Positions 34,335-42,331 of a stretch of 64,000 bases of DNA are shown one piece after another. The notes below the pieces were generated by a model. It did no database searches and was not told the DNA's origin. It worked only from the letters and a program-made list of their open reading frames with translations. The position numbers and the translations under genes are program-made. The stretch covers positions 434,001 through 498,000 of the forward strand of contig NZ_CP047176.1 in NCBI RefSeq assembly GCF_009834225.1, in the 5' to 3' direction. This stretch comes from Rathayibacter sp. VKM Ac-2759. GTDB lineage: Bacteria > Actinomycetota > Actinomycetes > Actinomycetales > Microbacteriaceae. The stretch's first letter is position 1. The number at the start of each line of letters is the position of its first letter.

Positions 34335-35537
34335 TCAGGAGGCGGGGACGAGGGCGCTGTCGCGGCGCAGGGCGCGGGCGGCGAGCGCCGTGCACAGAGC
34401 GCACGCGGCCGCGGTCACGCCGAGGAGGATCCACATCGGCGCGAACGAGGTCAGTGCCGCGAGGGCCGCCGGGAGGAGGAATCCCGCGTACGTCAGCGAG
34501 TAGTAGACCGCCGTGATGCCCGCGAGATCGTGCGGTGTCGCGAGGGCCTGGGCCCTGGCGAGTCCGGAGACCATCGCGAGGCCGTAGCCGGCTCCGAAGA
34601 CGGGCGCGGCGACGAGCACGATCCACACCTGGTGCGAGGAGGCGGCGGGAATCAGCAGGAGTGCTCCCGCGGCGATGAGGGATCCGCCCACCAGCCCCAT
34701 GCGTCCGCCGAGGTGCTTCGCGAGGTGGCCCGAGAAGAACTGGGTGACCCAGCCGACACCGAGGGTGATGACCGTCACGAGGGTGGCGAAGCCGACGGTG
34801 TAACCCGCGAGGCGGTCGCTCACCAGGCTCGGGCCCACGGAGAACGAGAGGGCCGGCGCCGCGAACACCCAGGGCGCGAGCGGGAGGATGACCCGCAGGA
34901 ACGTCGGTCGGGCCGGTGGCGGGATGCGCAGATCGCCGAGCAGGCTCGTCACGCCGGGGTCGAATCGTCGGGTCTCGGACGCCTGCAGCAAAACGATCAC
35001 GGCGACCACGCACGCGGAGATCTGAACGAGGTAGGGCAGCACCGCGGGCCACGGACCCCACTGGGCCAGGGCCCCGCCGATGCCGGCGCCGCCCCCGAAG
35101 CCGATCGTGAGCATGCCCGCCGCGCGCCGCGCTCCCGCCGTGGAGCGTCCCTCCGCGATCGAGAGCTCCTTGATCCAGGAGGTGCCGACCACCATCCCGG
35201 CCGCGACGCTGAGGCCGCAGATGAAGCGTCCGGCGCCGAGCCCGGCGAAGCTCGAGCTGGAGCTCGCGAGCACGATGCTCCCGAGGATGCCGATGACCAG
35301 TCCCGCGATCAGCACCGGCCGCCGTCCGTACCGGTCCGACCAGGCCCCCGAGAGAGCGAACCCGGGGACGATGCCGAACACGTAGGCACCGAGCAGGATG
35401 TCGACCTGCACCTGCGAGAAGCCCTCCACCTGCCGGTAGTACTGCATCAGCGGCAGGAAGTGGTTGCCACCCCAGCCGAGGACGATGAGCGCGGGGGCGA
35501 CGAGGAGCCAGGATCGGGCGCGCGGGGCATCGCTCAC
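34335..35537 (-). CDS. MFS transporter
   Basis: 400 aa, 12 predicted helices, with GAWSDRYGRRPVLIAG as the loop 2-3 motif. The GTG start lies three bases after the stop of the SnoaL-like gene, so the two are co-transcribed. The cargo cannot be inferred; helix 1 begins ALIVLGWGGNHFLPLMQYYR. Confidence 0.9.
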   Translation of the reverse strand: MSDAPRARSWLLVAPALIVLGWGGNHFLPLMQYYRQVEGFSQVQVDILLGAYVFGIVPGFALSGAWSDRYGRRPVLIAGLVIGILGSIVLASSSSSFAGLGAGRFICGLSVAAGMVVGTSWIKELSIAEGRSTAGARRAAGMLTIGFGGGAGIGGALAQWGPWPAVLPYLVQISACVVAVIVLLQASETRRFDPGVTSLLGDLRIPPPARPTFLRVILPLAPWVFAAPALSFSVGPSLVSDRLAGYTVGFATLVTVITLGVGWVTQFFSGHLAKHLGGRMGLVGGSLIAAGALLLIPAASSHQVWIVLVAAPVFGAGYGLAMVSGLARAQALATPHDLAGITAVYYSLTYAGFLLPAALAALTSFAPMWILLGVTAAACALCTALAARALRRDSALVPAS

Positions 35538-35540
35538 GGA

Positions 35541-35957
35541 CTACTCGTGGTCTCCGGCTTGATAGACCTTCCGGAACGCGTCCTTGCGGGCGATCTTCCC
35601 GCCGCGGAACTCGTAGATGTCGCAGCCTCGCGTGGTCTGGACTTCTCCGTCAGGGCCGGGTCCGGTGAAGGACCAGGTGGCCGCACCGCGGGACCCGGCG
35701 ATGATGGGCTCCTCCTCCTCGTGCCGCTCCTGTCCCTTGTCGTGGGCGAGCATGAGCGCGAAGCCCTCCCGCACCTGCTCCCTCCCGGACCAGGTCCGTC
35801 CGGGCTCGGGACCGACCGACGCGCCGTAGACGCAGTCGTCGGTGACGTGGCTCATCAGCGCCTCGAGATCGTGGCGGGTCCAGGCATCGCTGAACGCGGC
35901 CAGCACCTCGGGCGTCATCTCACTCGTGCTGTTCTCGGTCGAAGAGGAGTCATCCAT
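35541..35957 (-). CDS. SnoaL/NTF2-like fold protein
   Basis: 138 aa. The alpha/beta-cone pattern is clear: an amphipathic N-terminal helix (LAAFSDAWTRHDLEALMSHV), DDCVYGAS, the mid-helix GREQVREGFALM, and ending CDIYEFRGGKIARKDAFRKV. Members are small polyketide cyclases, ketosteroid-isomerase-like enzymes or binding proteins. It leads a two-gene operon with an MFS transporter. Confidence 0.87.
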   Translation of the reverse strand: MDDSSSTENSTSEMTPEVLAAFSDAWTRHDLEALMSHVTDDCVYGASVGPEPGRTWSGREQVREGFALMLAHDKGQERHEEEEPIIAGSRGAATWSFTGPGPDGEVQTTRGCDIYEFRGGKIARKDAFRKVYQAGDHE

Positions 35958-36168
35958 CGTGAACGTCGATCCTTCGAATCGGTGGACCGTCGTCGGTCGC
36001 CCTGCGACCGTGACAGGTGTCCGGCCGCGGTGGCAACGCCCTCAAGCGGCCATGTCCGGAAGCGGGCGGTCGATGCTCGATCGGTGTGCTCGTCGCGGTG
36101 CGGACTGCGGCACTCGGTGGCGGTGATCCTCGTCGCGAGCCGACCGGTTCGGCGCCTAGGATCGCGGA

Positions 36169-36549
36169 ATGTCGAGGTGGACGGTGTCGGACCGCGCGCA
36201 GGCGCTCCTCCTCGCCCGGCCCTGGATGCTGGCGGCGCTCAGCGGAGTGTTCGTCGCGATGATCGTCGCGCTCGCCGCCGACGCGGGCTGGGATCCGACC
36301 GCCGTCATCGGCGGCGGCCGGCGGCACGCTCCGCTGTGGCTGGTGGCGGGCATCGGTCTGCCGTTCTTCGGCACCGGAGTCGTCGTGGGCGTCGTGAAGC
36401 AGATCGGACTCGTCCGGAGACGCCGCCGTCCCGTGCCCGACGCGAGTCCGGACCGGACGCACCAGGACGGGCCGGGCTGGCTGAGTCGGCGGGCGGATGA
36501 CGCGCGCGAGCGGGAGGACGAGGCGCGGCTGCGCCGGTCGCGGGAGTGA
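36169..36549 (+). CDS. Small two-helix membrane protein, unknown
   Basis: 126 aa with two membrane segments (residues ~20-38 and ~56-78) and a long basic/acidic cytoplasmic tail (RRRRRPVPD, then RREDEARLRRS-like charge repeats). TAGGAT lies eight bases upstream of the ATG, so the message is probably leaderless. I do not recognise the family. Confidence 0.7.
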   Translation: MSRWTVSDRAQALLLARPWMLAALSGVFVAMIVALAADAGWDPTAVIGGGRRHAPLWLVAGIGLPFFGTGVVVGVVKQIGLVRRRRRPVPDASPDRTHQDGPGWLSRRADDAREREDEARLRRSRE

Positions 36550-36560
36550 GAGGTCGGGGG

Positions 36561-37193
36561 TCAGCTCCTTGAGCCGGACAGTGCGAGCGCGCCGCCGAGA
36601 CCGATCATCATGGCGCCGCCCGTGCCGGTGAGAGTCGACATCCGCCGGGGAGAGGAGGCGAACCAGGCGCGCGCCGTGCCCGCGGCGAGGGCCCACACGC
36701 TGTCGCAGAGCAGTGCGAGAGCCTGGAAGGTGAGGCCGAGGAGGATCAGCTGCATCCAGACGGGGCCCGCGGCCGGGTCCACGAACTGCGGCAGGACGGC
36801 GACGAAGAACGCGATCGTCTTCGGATTCGTCAGCGAGACGACGAACCCTTGGCGCAGGAGAGTCCACGAGGACGCGGGCGCGAGGGGGGTCGTGCCGGCG
36901 TGCGCGTGGCGGTGGCGGATCGCCTGGACCCCGAGCCAGACCAGGTAGACGGCGCCCGCGATCTTGAGGACCGTGAAGGCGACGATCGAGGAGGCGATGA
37001 CAGCACCGACTCCGAACGCGACCGCCAGAACCGCCGGTGTGACTCCGATCGCGTTCCCGATCACGCTCAGCACGCCCGCTCGGCGACCGAAGGCGATCGA
37101 TCGGCTGATGGTGAAGAGGACACTCGGCCCGGGAACCACGATCAGCGCGACCGAGGCCAGGACGAACGCCGGGAAGTGCTCGGGGAGGGTCAT
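36561..37193 (-). CDS. LysE-family amino-acid/metabolite exporter
   Basis: 210 aa from ATG 37193. The LysE/RhtB pattern is present: ALIVVPGPSVLFTISRSIAFGRRAGVLSVIGNAIG at the N-terminus (the PGP motif), then VYLVWLGVQAIRH and FVVSLTNPKTIAFFVAVLPQFV. Six helices predicted. It exports amino acids such as homoserine or threonine, or related compounds. The longer open frame to 37403 crosses a terminator hairpin and is unlikely to be translated. Confidence 0.93.
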   Translation of the reverse strand: MTLPEHFPAFVLASVALIVVPGPSVLFTISRSIAFGRRAGVLSVIGNAIGVTPAVLAVAFGVGAVIASSIVAFTVLKIAGAVYLVWLGVQAIRHRHAHAGTTPLAPASSWTLLRQGFVVSLTNPKTIAFFVAVLPQFVDPAAGPVWMQLILLGLTFQALALLCDSVWALAAGTARAWFASSPRRMSTLTGTGGAMMIGLGGALALSGSRS

Positions 37194-37287
37194 GCCCGAA
37201 CGGTACCGCTGCGCGGGTCTGCGGGGGGACGGACGATCGGGGGCGGGGGAGTCGCCGCGCGCCCTGCGACCGTGGTCGAACGATGAA

Positions 37288-37321
37288 GCCGACCGGCACT
37301 CCCGAGGGAGCGCCGGTCGGC
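37288..37321 (-). terminator. Terminator of the DUF4394 gene
   Basis: GCCGACCGGC and GCCGGTCGGC enclose a second stem CTCCC/GGGAG, giving about 15 paired bases, 30 bases past the stop of the minus-strand gene. Confidence 0.8.
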
Positions 37322-37350
37322 GAGGGTGCGACTGCCGAGGGTGGGCCGGG

Positions 37351-38277
37351 TCAGCGCTGGACGAGCGGGATCGCGATGTCGGTGACGTCTGCGCCGAGGG
37401 CACCGAGCGAGGTGGCGGTGCCGTCGAGCAGGCCGACCTGGTAGAGCGACCCGTTGACGGCGGCGAGGCCGATCGAGCCGACCGAGCTGCCGTCGCGGAG
37501 GACGGAGTAGATGTCGAAGCCCGTCACGCCCGCGGCGTCGACGCCGAGCTTGCCGGTCGGTGCCAGCGATCCCGCGTTCGCGGGGGACTGGATGGCGACC
37601 TGGTCGAGAGCCGTGTCGAGGACGAACAGGGTGGTCGCCGTGTCCGGGTCGAGATCGTTGTTGGTGTACGCGGCCCCGTTGACGCCCGTGGCGGTGGCGG
37701 GCGCCGCGTAGCTCAGCGCGCCGTCGGCCACCGTCGCCGCGCCGGGGGTGGCGAACGGCTGACGGAGGTTCTGCCCGGTGTCGCTGACGACGCGGAGGGC
37801 GTTGGCGGCCGGGTTGAAGTCGACGCCGAAGGTGGTGCCGCTCAGCGCCACGGTGAGCCGGGTGACCTGGGTGGCCACTCCGGTGCTCGCGTTGATGGAG
37901 TAGACGCCGGCGCTCGCCGCGTTGTCGCCGACTCCGTAGAGGTTGCCGTCCTGGACCCGGTAGTCGATGCCGACGAGCGCGGTGTCTCCGCCCGTCAGGC
38001 CGCTCACGGCGACGCTGCCCGTGATCCTGCCGGGCTTGAGGGGATTGAACTGCACCAGCTCGGTGCCGCCGTCGGCCAGACCGACGACGCGCAGCGTGCC
38101 CGCCACCGACCGGGCGGCGCTGACGAGGTTCTTGGCGGCGGCGTTGACCGACGCGCTGCTGGAATCACCGGTCGCGGCGGCGGGAGCGACACTGCTCGCG
38201 CCGGCCATCACGGGTGCCACGGCCATCACACCGGCGACGGCGACGGCGGCGATGCCGACTGTGAAGGACTTTCTCAT
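37351..38277 (-). CDS. Secreted DUF4394 beta-propeller-like protein
   Basis: 308 aa. The signal peptide is residues ~1-35 (TVGIAAVAVAGVMAVAPVMAGASS). The rest is a DUF4394 domain: repeated GLADGGTELVQFNP, VGIDYRVQDGNLYGVGD, YSINASTGVATQV and VDFNPAANALRVVSDTGQNLR units of the kind found in extracellular beta-propellers. Function unknown. It has its own terminator and is divergent from the photolyase-like gene. Confidence 0.88.
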   Translation of the reverse strand: MRKSFTVGIAAVAVAGVMAVAPVMAGASSVAPAAATGDSSSASVNAAAKNLVSAARSVAGTLRVVGLADGGTELVQFNPLKPGRITGSVAVSGLTGGDTALVGIDYRVQDGNLYGVGDNAASAGVYSINASTGVATQVTRLTVALSGTTFGVDFNPAANALRVVSDTGQNLRQPFATPGAATVADGALSYAAPATATGVNGAAYTNNDLDPDTATTLFVLDTALDQVAIQSPANAGSLAPTGKLGVDAAGVTGFDIYSVLRDGSSVGSIGLAAVNGSLYQVGLLDGTATSLGALGADVTDIAIPLVQR

Positions 38278-38434
38278 CGTGAACTCCTTGAGACTTCCGG
38301 TCGCCGGAGATCGGCGACTCGGAAGGGTGTACTGCCCGGTGCGCCCCCGCGTTCATCCGGGCGCGAGATTCTCTGCCGCCGGTTCGGCCCGACGCTGTCA
38401 GTCTCCGCACCGCGCCGACCCCGATGATGGGGCG

Positions 38435-39661
38435 ATGTTCATCCCGACCAGAGCCGCCGGTCTCGAGGCGCTCGACGATTTCGTCGCCCGAGCCGGCAGC
38501 GCGTACGCGCGCGATCGCAATCACGACCTCGGACCGTCCCGGGACAACGTGTCCGGGCTCTCCCCGTACCTCCGCCATCGACTGGTGACCGAGCGGGAGG
38601 TCGTCGCCGCGGTCCTCGCGCGTCACAGCCTCTCCGCAGCCGAGAAGTTCGTCCAGGAGGTGTTCTGGCGCACCTACTGGAAGGGCTGGCTCGAGCAGAA
38701 CCCGGAGGTGTGGCGCCGCTACCGCCGCGAGGTCGACGACGTCGCCGCGGGCGGTCTCCCGTCGGGATACGCCGACGCGATCAGCGGGCGGAGCGGGATC
38801 GAGGCGATGGACGCGTGGGTGCGCGAGCTCGTCGAGACCGGCTACCTCCACAATCACACGCGCATGTGGTTCGCGAGCATCTGGATCTTCACCCTCGGCC
38901 TGCCCTGGCAGCTCGGCGCCGACCTCTTCTACCGGCACCTGCTCGACGGCGACGCCGCGTCGAACACCCTGTCGTGGCGGTGGGTCGCCGGTCTGCAGAC
39001 CCCGGGGAAGACGTACCTGGCGTCCGCCTCCAACATCGCCCGGTACACGGAGGGCCGCTTCTCGCCGAGCGGCCTCGCCACCACGGCGCCCGCGCTCACC
39101 GAGGAGCCGTTCCCTCCCCGGGAGGCGATCGAGCCGGACGACGTCGTCGGGACCATCGGCGCTCGCCCCGGCCTCCTGCTGCACGAGGAGGATCTCGATG
39201 CGGGAAGCCTGCTCGCCGAGCAGCCGGGGCTGGCGGAGCGACTCGTCTCGAGCGCGGCGTTCGCCGACGCCCAGGAGCGCTCCCCGTTCGCGGTCTCCGA
39301 CGCGGTGAGCGCCTTCACGGCAGCCGCCGTCGCCGATGCAGCGGCGAGAGCGGAGGACGGGAGCGGCGGACCGGCGCGAGTGCTGGCCGATGCGCGGCCC
39401 GCGACCGTCGTCGACTGGGCGAGGTCCGAGCGGCTCGACACCGTGGTGGTGCCCTACCCGCCGGTCGGTCCGGTTCGCGAGCGACTGGAGACGCTCCGCT
39501 CCGCCCTCGCCGGCGAAGGCGTCGCTCTCGTCACCGTGCGCCGCCGCTGGGACAGCACCGCGTGGCCGTCGGCGTCGCGGGGGTTCTTCCCCTTCCGGAA
39601 GCGCATCCCGGCGCTGGTGCGTCACCTGGAGGATCCGGCCGACGCCGTCCGGCTGTTCTGA
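38435..39661 (+). CDS. Cryptochrome/photolyase-like protein, FAD domain first
   Basis: 408 aa. Residues ~20-215 look like the FAD-binding helical domain of photolyases: SGLSPYLRHRLVTERE, QEVFWRTYWKGWLEQNP, LHNHTRMWFASIWIFTLG, DGDAASNTLSWRWVAGLQTPGKTYLASASNI. The tail (~250-408) has an alpha/beta texture (RLDTVVVPYPPVGPVRERLE, GFFPFRKRIPALVRHL). Classical photolyases have the alpha/beta antenna domain at the N-terminus, so this is either a permuted arrangement or a different accessory domain. Its last 347 bases are duplicated at 45441-45787. Confidence 0.85.
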   Translation: MFIPTRAAGLEALDDFVARAGSAYARDRNHDLGPSRDNVSGLSPYLRHRLVTEREVVAAVLARHSLSAAEKFVQEVFWRTYWKGWLEQNPEVWRRYRREVDDVAAGGLPSGYADAISGRSGIEAMDAWVRELVETGYLHNHTRMWFASIWIFTLGLPWQLGADLFYRHLLDGDAASNTLSWRWVAGLQTPGKTYLASASNIARYTEGRFSPSGLATTAPALTEEPFPPREAIEPDDVVGTIGARPGLLLHEEDLDAGSLLAEQPGLAERLVSSAAFADAQERSPFAVSDAVSAFTAAAVADAAARAEDGSGGPARVLADARPATVVDWARSERLDTVVVPYPPVGPVRERLETLRSALAGEGVALVTVRRRWDSTAWPSASRGFFPFRKRIPALVRHLEDPADAVRLF

Positions 39662-39706
39662 GCCGCCCCGGGCTCAGGTCCCGCTCAGCGCTTCCTCCTC
39701 CGCGGT
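39315..39706 (+). repeat. Direct repeat flanking the ion/osmolyte island, left copy
   Basis: Bases 39315-39661 align without gaps to 45441-45787 (constant offset 6126) with about a dozen substitutions. The similarity continues past the stop, with one ~12-base indel, into TCAGGTCCCGCTCAGCGC and CCTCCTC, which is the 3' end of the ABC-exporter gene that is intact at the right copy. Confidence 0.9.
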
Positions 39707-39733
39707 CGAAGACCAGACACTCCATCGCCTCCC

Positions 39734-39898
39734 TACGGCGCCGGCAGTGAGTCCGACGACCACGTGAAGGTCGGCGTGCTCGCGGGCTCCTTCCTCGCCG
39801 CGGTCATCGGTGGGACGATCCTCGCGATCTGCAACCGGCACTACCGCCCTGCCCACAACGACGACGAGAACGTCGCCGTCGCCGAGCCCCTCGCTTGA
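39734..39898 (+). pseudogene. 3' remnant of nhaA (Na+/H+ antiporter)
   Basis: The frame reads YGAGSESDDHVKVGVLAGSF and LAAVIGGTILAICNRHYRP up to stop 39898. This is the terminal helix and C-terminus of NhaA antiporters. Everything upstream is missing and replaced by the repeat, so it is a truncated end left at the island junction, not a functional gene. Confidence 0.75.
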
Positions 39899-39928
39899 CC
39901 CGCGCACCGATCGCGGTGAGGAGCGGGC

Positions 39929-41308
39929 TCAGCCGATGACCGGGGTCTCCTCCGGATATCGGTAGAGGAGGTTCCTCCGCCTGATCGCCAGCGCTGAGGC
40001 GAGGCCGATCGGGCCGATCCGGCCGGCGAACATCAGCGCGGCGAGGATGTACTGCCCGGCTGGTGGCAGCTGCTCGCTCAGCCCGACGCTGAGTCCGCAG
40101 GTGGCGAAGGCGGAGATGACCTCGAAGAGGATCCGGTCGAGGGGCTCGTCGCTGACGAGCATGATCGCCGCGGTTCCTCCCAGGACCAGGGTCGCGCCGA
40201 GGAACGTGACGCTGATCGCGACGCGGAGGGCACCCTGGGGGAGGGTGCGGCCGAAGATCATCACGTCACGGTCGCCCTTGGCCTCGGCGACGATCGCGAG
40301 GAACAGGATCGCGATCGTCGTGACCTTGATCCCGCCGGCGGTCGAGGCCGAGCCACCGCCCACGAACATCAGCGCGTCGGTCGCGAGCAGCGTGATCGGC
40401 TCGGACGCCCCAGTGTCGAGGAGGGAGAAGCCGCCCGAGCGCATCATCACGGAAGAGAACAGGGCATGGAGGATCTTCTCGCCCGCACTCATGCCCCCGA
40501 TGGTCGCGGTGTTGCTCCACTCGAGCACGCCCCAGAGCACGGCGCCGACGACGAGGAGCCCTGTGGTGACGGTCATGGTGAGCTTCGCGTGCAGCGACCA
40601 GCGCCGCCAGTGGTGCCGACTCATCATGAGCACCAGGAAGACGGGGAATCCGAAGCTGCCGATGAAGACGCCGATCATGATCGGGATGAGGATGAACAGG
40701 TTCCCGTCGAACGCCGCGAGGCCGCCCTCGTTGGCGGCGAAGCCGGCGTTGTTGAACGCCGAGACCGAGTAGAAGACCGCGTGCCAGATCCCGAGCGGCA
40801 CCGAGTCCTCCGCCAGGACGAACGCCGGCAGCAGCACGGCCGCGAGGGCCGCCTCGATCGCGAGCGTCGTCACCACGACGATGCGCAGCAGCGACTGCAC
40901 CTCGCCGAGCTTGCTCGTGCCGATGCCCTGCTGGGCGAAGATCCGCGAGCGGACGCCGAAGCTGCGCGTGACCGCGCGCGCCAGCAGCAGCGCGATCGTC
41001 ACGATGCCCAGACCGCCCGTCTGAACCGCGAGCAGGATCACGAGCTGACCGAAGAACGACCAGTGGGTGGCCGTCTCCACCGAGACGAGGCCGGTGACCG
41101 TCACGGCGGAGAAGGCGGTGAAGAGCGCGTCGTGCAGCGGGGTCGCTCGTCCGTCCGCGGCGGAGAACGGCAGGGACAGGAGCACCGTGAAGAGCACGGC
41201 GACGGCGAAGAAGATGCCGAGCGCCAGCAGCGCGGGGGAGACGTGCGCGAGCGGGCTGATCGCCATCGCGGCATCGGTGGGGCGGCGGTCCGCTCTGCGC
41301 TGTCTCAC
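39929..41308 (-). CDS. TrkH-family potassium transporter subunit
   Basis: 459 aa from GTG 41308; ATG 41266 is an alternative (445 aa). Repeated M-P-M units are visible, with selectivity-filter-like segments TAFSAVTVTGLVSVETA, VSAFNNAGFAANEGGL, SSVMMRSGGFSLLD and ISAFATCGLSVGLSEQ. It forms a K+ (or Na+) uptake channel that normally needs a TrkA/KtrA nucleotide-binding regulator, not encoded here. It is convergent with the nhaA remnant and lies inside the repeat-flanked island. Confidence 0.93.
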   Translation of the reverse strand: MRQRRADRRPTDAAMAISPLAHVSPALLALGIFFAVAVLFTVLLSLPFSAADGRATPLHDALFTAFSAVTVTGLVSVETATHWSFFGQLVILLAVQTGGLGIVTIALLLARAVTRSFGVRSRIFAQQGIGTSKLGEVQSLLRIVVVTTLAIEAALAAVLLPAFVLAEDSVPLGIWHAVFYSVSAFNNAGFAANEGGLAAFDGNLFILIPIMIGVFIGSFGFPVFLVLMMSRHHWRRWSLHAKLTMTVTTGLLVVGAVLWGVLEWSNTATIGGMSAGEKILHALFSSVMMRSGGFSLLDTGASEPITLLATDALMFVGGGSASTAGGIKVTTIAILFLAIVAEAKGDRDVMIFGRTLPQGALRVAISVTFLGATLVLGGTAAIMLVSDEPLDRILFEVISAFATCGLSVGLSEQLPPAGQYILAALMFAGRIGPIGLASALAIRRRNLLYRYPEETPVIG

Positions 41309-41542
41309 AGCGGCCCGAGCTCGGAGGACGTGCGGTCGAGGTGACTCGTGGGGGTGGGAATCATGGAGCGTCCTTTGTCAGCGTTTCGGCGGCATGCCGC
41401 CGCCGGCCGACCAGACTTCCCGGCGCTCCTTCTGCAGAGTAGCCCTGGTCGGGTCGGTCCTTCTCCTCCGATCGACCCGATCGTCGGGGTCCAGGTCGGG
41501 GTGCGGTGGTGGTGCAGGGCAGGCGGGCTTACGGTGGGGCGC

Positions 41543-42049
41543 ATGTGGTTCGACACCTGGTCCGACGTCATCCGTACGCTCGTTCTGGGTGCGGCGTCCT
41601 ACGTGACGCTGGTCGCGCTGCTGCGGTTCTCGGGGAAGAGGACGCTGAGTCAGCTGAACGCGTTCGACTTCGTGGTGACGGTCGCGCTCGGGTCCACGCT
41701 CGCGACGATCCTCCTCAGCAGCGACGTGTCCTGGGCGGAAGGGGCAGCAGCCCTGCTTCTGCTGGCCGGGCTGCAATTCGTCGTGGCCTGGTCGACCGCG
41801 CGGTGGCAGCGTTTGCGGGGACTGGTCACGTCCTCCCCGCGGGTGCTTCTGCGCGACGGGGTCCTCGACGCGGTGGCTGTGCGCTCGGTCCGCCTGACGG
41901 ATGCTGAGGTGCGTCAGGCGGTGCGCTCCAGCGGATCCGGCGACCTGTCCTCGATCGCTGCCGTCGTCCTGGAGACCAACGGAACCCTCAGCGTCATCCC
42001 TCGCGTCTCCTTCGGGAACGGCTCCGCGATGGCCGACCTCGACGCCTGA
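41543..42049 (+). CDS. DUF421 membrane protein
   Basis: 168 aa from ATG 41543. Three membrane helices are followed by the short cytoplasmic YetF-like domain. LRFSGKRTLSQLNAFDFVVTVALGSTLATILL is the family signature, and SSPRVLLRDGVLD starts the soluble part. Function unknown. It is divergent from TrkH. Confidence 0.9.
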   Translation: MWFDTWSDVIRTLVLGAASYVTLVALLRFSGKRTLSQLNAFDFVVTVALGSTLATILLSSDVSWAEGAAALLLLAGLQFVVAWSTARWQRLRGLVTSSPRVLLRDGVLDAVAVRSVRLTDAEVRQAVRSSGSGDLSSIAAVVLETNGTLSVIPRVSFGNGSAMADLDA

Positions 42050-42070
42050 GCCGGCACGCTCCGGGCGGCG

Positions 42071-42310
42071 TCAGTCAGCGGGTCCTCGAGTGGTGTCCTG
42101 GCGCGGCACGTCGCGCGCGGCGGTGCTGCTGCGGAAGTACGCGCCGAGCGAGCCGGCGACCGTGGCGAACACGACGACCGAGTACAGCGCCAGCAGCAGC
42201 CGGAGGATCCGCGTGAAGAGCCCCTCTCCCTCGAGTCCCGTGCCCGTGATGGTCGCGAGCGCCGACTGGTGGAGAGCGAGCCGGCGGCAGTCGTTCCGGT
42301 CGGTCATCAT
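42071..42310 (-). pseudogene. Ion-channel-like C-terminal fragment
   Basis: 79 aa. ALATITGTGLEGEG followed by TRILRLLLALYSVVVFATVAGSLGAYF resembles the pore end and last helix of two-helix potassium channels, but the selectivity filter is not recognisable and the first helix is absent. It lies 21 bases after the BCCT stop. It may be a truncated channel gene or a real small membrane protein; I favour a fragment. Confidence 0.4.
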
Positions 42311-42331
42311 GCCGGCCGGTAGCGGCGCCGA

